Positions 33,852-44,495 of a DNA stretch of 64,000 nt are shown here, piece after piece. Below the pieces are notes generated by a model that saw only the letters and a program-made list of their open reading frames with translations, searched no databases and was not told the DNA's origin. The stretch lies in assembly GCA_963573305.1 (NCBI GenBank), contig OY754334.1, positions 30,621,614 through 30,685,613 on the forward strand, read 5' to 3'. Numbering within the stretch: position 1 is the first letter of the stretch; each line of letters starts with the position of its first letter. Made by a program: the position numbers and the translations under genes. Source of the stretch: Pyrrhosoma nymphula. Lineage: Eukaryota; Arthropoda; Insecta; Odonata; Coenagrionidae.

Positions 33852-34575
33852 ATCAATAATAATATGTTTATTGTTCTGTGGCAAGCCACCAAAGAACAAA
33901 TACAGAGTATATAATTGTTACATCACAGTCGAACAGCATGAAAAAAACGAAATACAATACAAAAATTGCTATTATTATTTTTTATTACATTAATATTGGC
34001 AAGTAAATTCAATCTCCAGTTTTAATAATAAACAATAAATTAAGGAGTCTATTACAGGTTTTACGGGTTTAAAAAAGAAAGTTAGTGCCCTTTATAACAG
34101 GAAACATTTTATAGAATGATTTTTTCATTAGATATTCGTAATAGTTTATTTTAAACAGTGATATGGCACGGATAAAAATTATACTCCTGGAAAGTGAGTT
34201 CCATAATTTTATGGCAATGATAAGAAAAGACTTTCCGAAAACGTTAATTTTATGAGAGGGAAAATAATACATTTGATCATGGCGTCTGGTTTTTAACGCA
34301 CATTCACTTTGAAGTCTTTCGGAAAACATACTCAATAGGTAGTTGGGTTTTTTGTTTAGAAACATCCTGAACAGAAACATGCCCAGATAGTATCTCCTCC
34401 TGAAAGTGACTGGAAGCCATCCAAGTTCACTGAGGTAGGGACTGATATGGTTTTATGTTCTCAAATCAAATATGAATCTGGCTTATGGATTCAATAGCCG
34501 TTGGAGTTAAGTTAAGCTCTTCAGTTATATCATAATAAACCAAGCTGCAATAGTCCAGACGAGGAAAATTATAGC
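33852..34575 (-). pseudogene. 5'-truncated LINE fragment with 3' tail
   Basis: The minus strand reads YNFPRLDYCSLVYYDITEEL, then after a frame change YLSELGWLPVTFRRRYYLG continuing into MFLFRMFLNKKPN, and ends with a FGKSFLIIAIKLWNSL block before a stop at 34069. These are the thumb-region signatures of CR1/L2/Jockey-type reverse transcriptases. Below the stop, the 3' region ends in ACAATAAACATATTATTATT, the same kind of tail as the LINE at 3052. The polymerase core is missing, so it is inactive. The partial frame is less intact than the 3467 copy. Confidence 0.75.
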
Positions 34576-34835
34576 AGTGTGCACATAGCGTTCGCAATTG
34601 GGAGATTTCCATTCAAAGGTGTTTTAAGGCCGTTTTACACGAGGTATGAAATTGCACAACTTCAAACAGCATGTTTTTCTCAATCGGGTGTGCATTCAGT
34701 TTAGAATTAGAGCAGGGGCTATTTTGCAATCTCGCCTTCATGCATGCGTTCTTGCAATTCACGGAAAAAATATATATATATATATATTTTTTAAATTTAA
34801 TATATAATTTTTAACAAATAATTGCATCAATTTAG

Positions 34836-34836
<1 letters not shown>
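34576..34836. other. MITE end and AT-rich sequence
   Basis: AAGGCCGTTTTACACGAGG at 34626 looks like the terminus of a short DNA element, but no inverted partner was found before the TA repeats. A (TA) run begins near 34771. Confidence 0.4.

Positions 34837-34874
<38 letters not shown>
34837..34874. repeat. (TA)n microsatellite
   Basis: About 19 TA units directly abut the left edge of the duplicated unit below. Similar runs lie at about 34999, 35252, 35500, 35644, 35896 and 36186-36230. Confidence 0.9.
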
Positions 34875-34877
<3 letters not shown>

Positions 34878-35270
34878 CTAAACTTTGCCACAAGTAGGGC
34901 GGAATTAAACATACACACAAAATAAGGAACACTCACACAATAATTTCTGATATTTCGGTTTCCATAGAACCTTTCTCAAAGACAGAAGGATACATACATA
35001 CCATATATATATATATTTATAAACACTTGACAGGGGGTGGGGAAAGAAAAGTAAAAAGAGAGAGAGGACTTACTGGGACGTTTCGGGCATGTAGGCCCTT
35101 CTTCAGCTGTAGAAAATTAGCTGAAGAAGGGCCTACATGCCCGAAACGTCCCAGTAAGTCCTCTCTCTCCTTTTACTTTTCTTTCCCCACCCCCTGTCAA
35201 GTGTTTTTATTGTTGTGGCTTATTGGCGAAATTTTCGTTTTGTGTGTGTGTATGTATATATATATATATA
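34874..35270. repeat. Duplicated foldback unit, copy 1
   Basis: The unit begins TAGCTAAACTTTGCCAC and contains the minus-strand motif TTGAGAA, A, GGTT-loop-AACC, GAAA, TATC (34949-34979). It then has a palindrome at 35019-35208 with arms of about 88 bp around GTAGAAAATT. Each palindrome arm carries CTGAAGA, A, GGGC-loop-GCCC, GAAA, CGTC (minus 35077-35106; plus 35121-35150). It ends in GTGTGTGTGTATG and a TA run. The 92-codon ORF is a reading of the palindrome. Confidence 0.9.
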
Positions 35271-35516
35271 CCCTTTGTTTGACGGTCGTTCTACCTTTTG
35301 TTTGACGGTCGTTCGGGAAATAAAGGAGAAATTTTCGTAAATTTTATTTTTTTTCTCTGAATATTTATTTCTTTATGATCGTCGAGAGCAGTCAAATAAA
35401 GGAAAAGGCTCGTCACCGTAGTATCTATATTTTCTCTCCCTCTCAAGAATCAAGGGAATCTTTGTCCTCATGCATTATTTTTTGCCAAAATAGCATTATA
35501 TATATATATATATATA
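35271..35516. other. Spacer between duplicated units
   Basis: CCTTTGTTTGACGGTCGTTC occurs twice in tandem at 35271-35312. The remainder is AT-rich. Confidence 0.7.
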
Positions 35517-35917
35517 TAGCTAAACTTTGCCACAAGTAGGGCGGAATTAAACATACACACAAAATAAGGAACACTCACACAATAATTTCTGATATTTCGG
35601 TTTCCATAGAACCTTTCTCAAAGACAGAAGGATACATACATACCATATATATATATTTATAAACACTTGACAGGGGGTGGGGAAAGAAAAGTAAAAAGAG
35701 AGAGAGGACTTACTGGGACGTTTCGGGCATGTAGGCCCTTCTTCAGCTGTAGAAAATTAGCTGAAGAAGGGCCTACATGCCCGAAACGTCCCAGTAAGTC
35801 CTCTCTCTCCTTTTACTTTTCTTTCCCCACCCCCTGTCAAGTGTTTTTATTGTTGTGGCTTATTGGCGAAATTTTCGTTTTGTGTGTGTGTGTGTATGTA
35901 TATATATATATATATAC
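35517..35917. repeat. Duplicated foldback unit, copy 2
   Basis: It matches 34874-35270 nearly base for base; the visible differences are the lengths of the TA and TG runs. The motifs sit at 35591-35621 (minus, TTGAGAA type), 35717-35746 (minus) and 35761-35790 (plus); the palindrome spans 35659-35848. Confidence 0.9.
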
Positions 35918-35950
35918 GAGTTCGTGGAAAATCACACACGCGATAATGTA

Positions 35951-36179
35951 AATAGACTATGCCACAGGTGGGGCGGAATTAAATATAAACACATAAAAAA
36001 AGAACACTCACAATATTAGTTGATATTTCGGTTGCTAGAACCTTTCTCAAAGGAAGACGGATACAGAATCTGTATCCGTCTTCCTTTGAGAAAGGTTCTA
36101 GCAACCGAAATATCAACTAATATTGTGAGTGTTCTTTTTTTATGTGTTTATATTTAATTCCGCCCCACCTGTGGCATAG

Positions 36180-36185
<6 letters not shown>
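35951..36185. repeat. 235-bp near-perfect palindrome with one-base spacer
   Basis: Arms of about 117 bp, from AATAGACTATGCCACAGGTG inward to GGATACAGA, meet at a single A (36068). Each arm carries TTGAGAA, A, GGTT-CTAGC-AACC, GAAA, TATC (minus 36022-36050; plus 36086-36114). The outer part is a diverged relative of the left half of the duplicated unit (GCCACAAGTAGGGCGGAATT compared with GCCACAGGTGGGGCGGAATT). Confidence 0.93.

Positions 36186-36230
<45 letters not shown>
36186..36230. repeat. (TA)n microsatellite
   Basis: About 22 TA units follow the palindrome immediately. Confidence 0.92.
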
Positions 36231-36233
<3 letters not shown>

Positions 36234-37130
36234 AACATACCGTACACACTTCCATCTCTTAAGCAAGTGTTCGTAGGATCGAAGTCTTAAAGTGAGCGGA
36301 AAAAGTTCATGCATTCGGAAAATATATTCTAGTTTTGTGTTCTGTCAACAGGGCCGAGGAAGCTGCCTTGCGTTTCACGGGACGTTGAGGAGAATCCATT
36401 CTGTCCGACGAAATTTCCGCCTTGTACTTCATCTCCGAGCATCCTGGGCCAACTCTGGCGTGAAATGCTTTAAAAGTTGGCGTTTTTTTCTCTCTCTCTC
36501 TCCTTCATAGCAGCCTGCGAGGCGCCACGGAAGAATGTGGTGCTATTTTTAGGGCGCCTGTCGTTAGGAACAGTGGATATAAAAAGAGGACTCTGTTTGC
36601 AACGGCCTACGCTACTTTTTTTTAAAGCCCATGCAACATCTCTTATAGTTTAACTTAAACGACGGCCTTTTCTAAATTTTGTTCTCTTGTAACATAGGGA
36701 ACGTACAATCTTTCGTGCGCAGTTGTCTGCGAGTCTAAATTTAATATCGGCCGTATTTTTTCGTCCGAATTGTTGTGCGACTACCTATCAGAAATGAGAA
36801 ATATACGAGACCCATCACTAGCAGAAAGAAATGGAATTAATAACAATATTTAACGCGTTTATTTAGTTAAAAACTGATAATTATTTCATCCATTTCGCCA
36901 TTTTCATCCATTTCGCTAATATTCAGGCTGAGTTATCTGTCCATACATCAGATTTCAGGAAAACAAAAACCAAGTCTGTGTGCAATTGTCCCTCAACTAT
37001 CCAAGTCGCAATGTTCTCGTTACTTCAGTTATGAATATGACGTAAAGAGCAAGATTGGTGTTAGACAAAAGTGCCTCATTTTGGAAAATGTGGCTTAAAG
37101 TGAAATAAATAAAAATTAGACCCCAAGTAA
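36231..37130. other. No recognisable gene
   Basis: A TCTCTCTCTCTCTCC tract lies near 36488. Short ORFs are without motif. Confidence 0.45.
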
Positions 37131-37694
37131 GTAAGGAGGTTCCGCCTCGACTGTGTGAGTCAAAACAAATACTAAATTCCACAGTTTTTATATTTAGTCC
37201 AAAAAATCCTGCTTTCACTGATGAAAGGCGTTATCTATAGAAACCTAAAAGGAAGGTACAAAATTTGCAGATTATTCCTCGAATATATTTTAAATGAGCA
37301 CTTTTTTCCAGCCATAGAAGCCGACTGCAGCGCCATTTCCTACGCATTACCGCATTTTGACTTCAATTACGGCAGTAATTCCCTAATAACTAGAAAAATA
37401 AGGTGGTAAGATGCCTATATTACATTTTTATTCAATTTATCTGGATTATTTCCTTCAAATATATAGTTTTCCGCAAAAATGGCATTTATATTTTATGGAA
37501 AAAATACTATTTTTCCTCGTGTTTGTCTCATGCTCCCATTGAACACCATGTAATTTCAAGTTCAATTAGAGAGTAATATAGTGTGGAAAGGTATTATTTT
37601 GTTGTTCATATCAGATAGAGGACAACGTTTTCTACAAGTAGACAGAATATTAATAAAATGACATTTAAGTAATTTTACGGTGGAACTACCTTAA
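37131..37694. mobile_element. TTAA-flanked MITE, family A copy 2
   Basis: It begins GGAGGTTCCGCCTCGACTG after GTAA (one change from TTAA) and ends TACGGTGGAACTACC before TTAA (37691-37694). The internal GCCGACTGCAGCGCCATTTC block is intact. The copy is only a few substitutions away from copy 3 over long stretches. Confidence 0.87.
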
Positions 37695-38428
37695 CCCTAA
37701 CCCATACTCTTAAGTTCTCTAGTAGAAAAATAATGAGGCTGGATTCACACCAATTATGGGAAAAACAGAATATTGGTAGAAGAATGCTTTTGCGCACGAA
37801 ACTAAAATATGGAGAAAAAAATGACACCACTTTTACTTTCATTGGCTCAAATATTCATTTCCTTTTCTCTCTCACTGCTGCGCTCACATTTCATTGGAAG
37901 AAATTGCATGAATTTCAGCGTTGACTTCTTAATCACTCCTATTTCGGAAGTACCCTTCGGTACATTTATGTGTCCAATCACAGTGGAGGGAATCTATACC
38001 AATAAAATCCAATTTGGGGGTGCTAATGATGGTGAGAAAACAGCGGAACCGATTTAATGTGTTTTGGTGTCATATGTTTTGTCCCCGAATATCAATTTTC
38101 GACCCTGATAAATTGCAAATTGAAAAAAAACAAACACGCCTCAATTCTTGACTCATAAGCCCCATGTCAAATTTACTTAGCAACCACGTAGCTACCGTCA
38201 ACAACGTTGCACTGTAACACAGATGTTTATATTTTTGAAATATTAGTAACGACATCCAGATATTAACCTATTAACAGCGAAATAACCTACTCGAAACATG
38301 TATTAATTTATATAAATAATTTATTTCATTAATTTAATAATGAATATATTAATCAATACAACATTGAAAACTTTTACATAACATACATTCATTACATACG
38401 AAAATAACATAAGTAGGCACAGTATAAG
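37695..38428. other. No recognisable gene
   Basis: Overlapping ORFs of 63 and 82 codons (37733-38057) lack motifs. Confidence 0.45.
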
Positions 38429-38487
38429 CCTGTTTATATAAGCACCTTTTGAGCCACTGGCTCGTCGGGAGGTGCTTATGTAAACAG
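38429..38487. repeat. 18-bp hairpin
   Basis: CTGTTTATATAAGCACCT pairs with AGGTGCTTATGTAAACAG (one mismatch) around a 21-nt loop. Confidence 0.78.
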
Positions 38488-39777
38488 AAAAAAGAAGCAT
38501 TTGTGGAGTTAAATTTCTATCGTTCTCTTATATCTATCATAAGATGTAATCCAATGATGAATTTTCATGTACTAGTATTCCAGAAAACAGGATAAAAATC
38601 AATTTCAAAACTATCCTTTTAATTTTTTTCATATATTTTCTAACACTAAATCTTTTACTCTTTATTTTTAATTCTATAATCTATAATGGTTTTTATACTC
38701 GAAATGCTAGCATTAAAAAAGTGGAGAAGTTCAGGCATAGCTACCTTTAGAATTAAAATAAAATATGTACCAATTGGATCTGCATGATTGAGTATTTTGA
38801 CTGTCATTTTCGTCTAATTATCAGCTAGTGTCTTAATAGGTAAGTACTCTTTGATACATTTTTAGAGACATATCACAAGTTAACTAATCTGTCTAGAGAA
38901 GTTATGGTCTGAAGAGTCCGTTTCATCTATGATGATGGTGGTTCTTAGGCATTTTTAATCATTGATCGTAGATTCGAGTTTGTGATGGACCCAATACCAT
39001 TTTCTTATCGCTGCGTCGTCAATCAATAAAAGGGAATTAGTTTGGAAGTTTGCTTCCACTTAATTTTCCCCCAACTCCTTGGAATAAAAAAAAATGGCTG
39101 GTTCAAGATTGGAATCAGGAAGCCTCTGGGTCGCTGGCCGGAAGGTGTAAACGAGGTGGCGAAGAGGTGTGCCAGGGTTCTATCTATTCCTTTTTTCTTG
39201 TTCCCTCCGGCGAGAGAGAGAGGGGGGGGGGGCAGAAAACCTCATTCTCTCCCTTCCCCATACTCCTGGCACGTCTCCTCGACCTTCAAGGGTTAGAGAC
39301 ATGGGAGCCCCAGTTCTTCCTCAATTCTTTCCCTATTGTGTGCATTAAGTGGAGAAATTTTGCGTGCAGGCGCGTCGAGTTAATTGGATTTTGGAACCGA
39401 GAAGGGGATCTATTCTCCGCTCGAAAATAATCCCATTTTAGTTCTGAGGCTAAGTTTTTTTTATATGTGGCGTGAATTAGTGTCACTTCCCTAAGGGAGT
39501 TCGTTCGAGTGTGCTATGACGTCCTCTTCAAACAACGGTGGGTAAACATCACGCTGTTGCCATGAAATCAAAACTTGTTTGGTGTTGATTTTTGTGTTGC
39601 TTAGATCCGGTGGCTGTAAATAATAAATAGTGACGCCGTATTCGTTAATTCTGGAGAGTTTGTTTTAATTTCTTCTTCAAGAAATGAATGGAGTGGATGT
39701 TCTGGGAATCTTATTGAATCCCTTTCTCAACTACGGAGAATAATCTAGGGAACGTGAGCTTTAAGGCCTCTTAAAGT
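38488..39777. other. No recognisable gene
   Basis: A G run of about 10 bases interrupts an AG-rich tract at 39210-39232. A 126-codon ORF across it (39050-39430) has no family resemblance. Confidence 0.45.
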
Positions 39778-39843
39778 GACAAGTTATAAAAATGTCCAAT
39801 GGCCCCATATTATTACGGCAATTGGAGATTTTTATAACTTGTC
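39778..39843. repeat. 16-bp hairpin
   Basis: GACAAGTTATAAAAAT (39778-39793) is complemented at 39828-39843. An inner TCCAAT/ATTGGA pair extends it. Confidence 0.8.
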
Positions 39844-41430
39844 AACACGGAGAAGAATTTGTTACGTTCTAAATTTTCAATGAAACTCGAGATTCCTAGA
39901 GAAATTTAGAATCTCCTTCAATCATCTCATTCGAAAAAGTCTCAGCGTATATTATTCGAATTGCATAGTAAAATTCGACGTCACGGCGTCCGAAAATCCA
40001 TCTGATAGCATTAAGAAAATCATGATTTGCCGAGACTGTGATGGCGCCAGATATTTCCCAGGTTTGACAGTTCCAAGTTATTTCCTGATCGGGGTCCATG
40101 TCAAATATCTACTGCTGTCAACGTGATTTCTCGCCCTTTATGTCGTATAATCGCTCTTTCCGTAGGCACGCCAGCTCTAAGAGCGTCAGTTACCCGTTGC
40201 AAATGCCCGTCTGGAGTTAGTCAGAACCAAAATTGTGTACTTGGCACACAAGTAATGAAACAAGATGAAAGTTTTTACATTGCTTAGAGTTAATATTTGT
40301 ATGTATAAATAATCAATATGAAATAAATAATTTTAGCTGAAGTAATGGCTATGAAAGTTCATGTTGGTCAGACTTATATATGAATAAAATAAAGATCATC
40401 TCTTGCCATGGGTGATATCCTTTCTTCGGTTCTTTCGAACGCATCCTGTTTGCATTAATTTGGGAACTCTCCGTTCGATGTAGTGCACTGCTCACATCTC
40501 AACGGTTCTAGTACTGCGCATCTGCTTTCCGTTAGTTTTAGACCCTGCGCACTGGGAACTGCGTACATAAAAACTGATTAGGAGAATTGTTCATTTGCGC
40601 TACACAGAGAACTTTGATAATCGCATCCGCAATTTTTGTTGATAATCTAAAGCTTTCTCTCTGATAATATCGCTCTAAGTAGAGCCAAAGAACCCAATTG
40701 GCCTCGGCACAGTCTCCGATGTATACAGTTCTTAACACCCGACTTTGTATTATCATCTGTTTTGTAGACAGTAGGCCTAATATTTTCTATTCCCTTACGG
40801 AGCTGAGGGAAAGAAATTCGAATATAAGGTTATTATTTTGCAGGTGAGACTTGGTTAGTACTATTTATTTTATTCTATTGTGATAATTAATCGTGACCGA
40901 TAGCTGCTGAAATTCTTAAACCGCTGGAATGCCCTGTAATCAAAGTATAAGGACACGAAATCTGAGGACGCCTATTCCAGGTGATAAGATTATATTTTGA
41001 AACTTATCTGGATCATATTCCTCCACATCTATGTGTAAATAATTAGTACCTTGCGTATCATGAAAGCGGTAGTCAGTTGTTTTGCGGAGAGGCTCACTTT
41101 AACAGGTACATTGCTTAGCAGTTAATTGATAAGTAGGTAGAAATGGACTCATACTGTTTTCAACCAAGAACTTCTACCTACTCTTAAACTCGTAGATCAC
41201 TAAAAAATGAGAGACAAGTGTAACTTTTTATAGCTTCTTGTATTATTTTGTGTCAAATCGTCTTTTTATTCCATCCAATTTGGTGTCAGGTCGTGTTCAT
41301 TGATCAAGAATGTGATGGTCTTACATTTGCTAATGTATCAAATGTTGTTCCTAGTGATTACCTAAAATGGCTTGCTAAAATAATTTTAGTGCATATATAT
41401 TCCAAATTGTGTATAGGTATGTATTTTTCC
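39844..41430. other. No recognisable feature
   Basis: AT-rich sequence with ORFs below 75 codons and no inverted repeat noticed. Confidence 0.45.
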
Positions 41431-41466
41431 TTTTTTTTGCTCTCGGACGATTCTGTTGGTCCGTAT
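41431..41466 (-). repeat. SINE family I, tail fragment
   Basis: A T run followed by GCTCTCGGACGATTCTGTTG matches the start of the plus-strand reading of the SINEs at 56004 and 57229. Only the last 30 bp or so of the SINE are present. Confidence 0.6.
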
Positions 41467-41606
41467 TAAGAAAGATTTAAAGAAAGGTGAAGTGGCCCTT
41501 AAATGCAGCGTATGATTTGAAATAATTGTGGAACTTTTTTAACCTCGCCCTAAGAAGATCTCAATAACAGCATTTCCAGCGCTTTTCGTGGGACTACTAA
41601 GTAGAA

Positions 41607-42325
41607 GTGCGGGCGGTAGTGTTACGGTCTGTACATCTCGGAGGCTTACGCTTCAAGATGCTGTGTGTCTACCGGATGCCATGCATATGCGGGGCTGTGT
41701 ACATCGGAGATACGGGACGTCACAATAGAGACACGCCTGAAGGAACACAAGGGGCATCTACTGCTGGGACGAATAAAAAGAAAAATCAGCCATAGCTGAA
41801 TAGCATCGGACACAACCATTCCATCCAGTTCGATGAAGCTAGGATACTCGTCCGTTCCTCAGGATACTGGGACCGCCTGGTCTATGCATCTACGCCTACA
41901 CACACTACCCTGCGAGCCGCCGAAGAGGCGTGTGGCAGGGGATGCTATTACGCCAGTCACAGAAGGGGAGGGAATAGGGAAAAGAGGGGGAGAGGATGGG
42001 GGTGAAATGTATATTAACGATTTGTCTCATGTTATTGTCTCGCTGTTTTTGTTATAATCACTAATGTTGCGTGGAAAGAAAGAATATTTGTACCCATCAG
42101 TTTGGTAGTGTATCATTCTTATTTTGTCGCTTCTCTCAGTGCTGGAGATGTAGCGCGGGGTCTAAATATGATCCTCCGTGCCGTACTGGAGCACATCGAT
42201 ATTTACATGGAGAAAAATAATCTCAACCGGGATTCAGATTTCTATTTGAGAAATACCTGGAAACACTTCTTGTCCGTAATACGCCAAAAACGTCAGTGGG
42301 TACTCCGAAAAGGCTGGTAACGACC
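41607..42325 (+). pseudogene. Penelope-like element, C-terminal GIY-YIG endonuclease, frameshifted and interrupted
   Basis: The plus strand reads VYRMPCICGAVYIGDTGR (41672-41725), the VY...VYIG start of the PLE nuclease. The frame then shifts to TRLKEHKGHLLLGRIKRKIS and again to GHNHSIQFDEARILVRSSGY followed by WDRLV. At 41886 this is broken by repeat family E (about 150-200 bp). Downstream, EHIDIYMEKNNLNRDSDFYL and RNTWKHFL restore the end of the nuclease up to about 42265. Cys-x-Cys in PCIC, typical of the PLE nuclease, is kept. The copy is inactive; the reverse transcriptase that should lie upstream was not found. Confidence 0.82.
41886..42060 (+). repeat. Repeat family E inserted in the PLE gene
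   Basis: CATCTACGCCTACACACAC, GCGAGCCGCCGAAGAGGCG and GTGTGGCAGGGG match 22262-22320 and continue with a G-rich GAGGGGGAGAGGATGG and ATTAACGATTTGTCT section. It sits between WDRLV and the downstream nuclease remnant, so it arrived after the PLE insertion. Confidence 0.7.
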
Positions 42326-42560
42326 AAAACTCCCGCCCCCTCCGTGCCAACCAATCATGTGAAACCTAACCGGATGGAAGAGTATATTAGGCAACCAAAC
42401 TTTCACCGTGACATTCAACTGCCCTGATGAAGAATCCCGAGTCAGACGTCGAAGCGTTGGCCTACATGGAGTCCCTAAACCCCGGTGGGAAACCTAAGAA
42501 AAGTTCCTGCGTCTCATTCGCCGGGAAAGCACCTGATCTTACTTTATACATATTATAACC
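42326..42560 (+). mobile_element. 3' region of the PLE with a degenerate CTGATGA motif
   Basis: After the coding remnant comes GCCCTGATGAAGAATCCCGA (from 42421) and GACGTCGAAGCGTTGGCC. Penelope-like 3' regions commonly carry CTGATGA...GAAACGTTGG here; this copy has GAAGC in place of GAAAC and no clear hairpin. The element end is not defined. Confidence 0.55.
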
Positions 42561-44495
42561 AAATAAAAAAGGTTTATAATCTCAGTGTATAAAATATACG
42601 AACGCGTTCATTACCTCTATATTTTTTGCATAAAATTTCGTTGCTCCCTCTGACATGCATGACACTGTGGAAGTTCGTTATCATCTTCTATTAGTTTCCT
42701 TTTTTGAAATTGGGAACGCGACAGTCGTTTCTTCGGATCAAATAACTTCGCAGAATTCTTTATCAAGCATGTCAATCATGATAGGGAAGGTCAAATATAT
42801 TTTTGTTCAGTTCTATATACAATGTAACAATAGAGGCTAATGTGTCTTTGAACAGCATCGCAACAATGCAATTGCTTGTCACTATCAACAACGTGAAAAT
42901 GATTTGACTGGTAAGCTATGATATCACGAACAGTTGGTTACCAAGGTATTATTTTCCAAATAAATGCGAAGTCAACGCTAAATATACAGAAAAAATATTG
43001 TTTGGATAGTAATTTGACGCCACGACGCGACTTTACCAGTCCATGCGTTCTATTTAAGAGAAAAAAAAATTATTATTGACCGCATACGTCGTCTTTATTT
43101 CGATTCTTGACCGAATACGACGTGCATGCCGAAGTTTCTTTCGCATGAGACAATCGGCGTCATATTATGTTCCCAGTATCGGAACGACGTGGCGGTCTTT
43201 TCAAACGACCACATTTTCCGCCGTCAGTTGCTGAATGGTTGATTCATTCACGGGAAAAGGGAAGCTATCTGCGTTCATTTATCAATCTCCATCTGATTTA
43301 TACTCCGAAGGTGAGATCGTTTTTTTTTTGGCTTCACTCTTGAGACCTAGTTTTTGATCTCTTCCCATCAATTCTGATTACGGGACCGCCTGTCTTTCCG
43401 CCGTCGTCTGTTTTTCCCTTTTGTGTCCATACATCCGCATCTGTCCTACGAACATAAGCTGGGGAGATGCGTGAATGAAAAAGTGGTGATAACCTTCGTG
43501 TGGGGTTCAAGCAATCCATTATGAACCCCTCCTTCGTTTTGATAAAATGCTTCTCTCCCTTATCTCTCCGGCCTTCCCCAATCCGATGCAGGGAGAGATA
43601 AAATCCGATTGGAGGCCAAATTTTGCGGCCGGGCATCGCGTGCCACGAATGGGAAAGGGCGCTTTCCATACCGTTTTGGAACTTTCCTCTTTGCTCTCTG
43701 GCCCGGCCCCAAACTCATTCGATTTTGGAATCGTTTATTTAAAGCGATGTGCGTAAACGGAAGAAGGGTCGTCGTGGGGAGAATTCTGGTCATGGTTATT
43801 GGAAAAGCTTTTTTTTGTAAGAATGGGTTTAATGTGTGACCAATTAGTAGGGAACTTACTCAATTGAAATTCTACTTGTTCTTCCTCACCTTGGGGATTT
43901 TGTTTTTCTAATTAACCTTGAGGGAATTATGAAACTCTTATTTCGACATATATAGAGTGATATTGCTCCCAATGTTGCCATTTTTGCGACGCAAACAATT
44001 GTTAAATCCTTCGGCCATAGGCGAGAGACGTAGCAACAATGTGCCACGTGTCACTCGATGGATAGCGATCTTTACAAGTTTCCGTGATGAATGGGGACTT
44101 AACCAATACCTATCGCGTTTAAGGTGGTTCCAACATAAAAAAAACTTAAACGTCATTCAATGCATATTCTGGCTTTGCAAAGAAAGACGTGTTCTCTGTT
44201 TGATAAGAACGTTATCTTCATACCTTATTCGTGTTAATTTTTTGGCAAATTGCACGTTAAATCACATGGTGTTGAACGTGATTATAGGTAAAACATGGGG
44301 AAAATTATCTTTTTCTCCCTGATATAAATGCCTTGCTCACAAAAACTGTTTACGAGAAGCGAATTTTATGAATACAGTATTTTTTAAACAGTACAAATAA
44401 AAAATTGGTAGCAGTATTGGTTTTGACCCCCATATTTGCGGTGAAGTCTCCCTTGGCATGTTCGTAAGTTTTCAACAATCAGTGGTGAGCAATTA
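42561..44495. other. No recognisable gene
   Basis: TTGACCGCATACGTCGT (43076) and TTGACCGAATACGACGT (43108) form a small direct repeat. Overlapping ORFs of 111, 77 and 76 codons at 43334-43839, and one of 121 codons at 43957-44322, have no motif. Confidence 0.45.

Larger units (their letters stand above)
30560..33860. repeat. Degenerate long direct repeats, three units
   Basis: A recognisable line with GAAGGAA then CCCGGC/CCCAGC, a CATCAGCCTACT-like string and a GGCACCA/GGCGCCA ending recurs near 31575-31650, 32240-32310 and 33690-33755. An earlier part, with CCTAATGCG-GATGATTCATGG-like and CTTTGCCAAGTTTTC-like blocks, is shared by 30710-30860 and 31800-31940. Copies are heavily diverged and carry no long ORF. 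They look like old copies of one dispersed repeat. Confidence 0.5.

Noticed and set aside
35027..35951. Two 92-94-codon ORFs with almost the same protein
   Set aside because: Both are readings of the duplicated palindrome, not genes.
39050..39430. 126-codon ORF over an AG-rich tract
   Set aside because: Compositional; frames on other strands are equally open.
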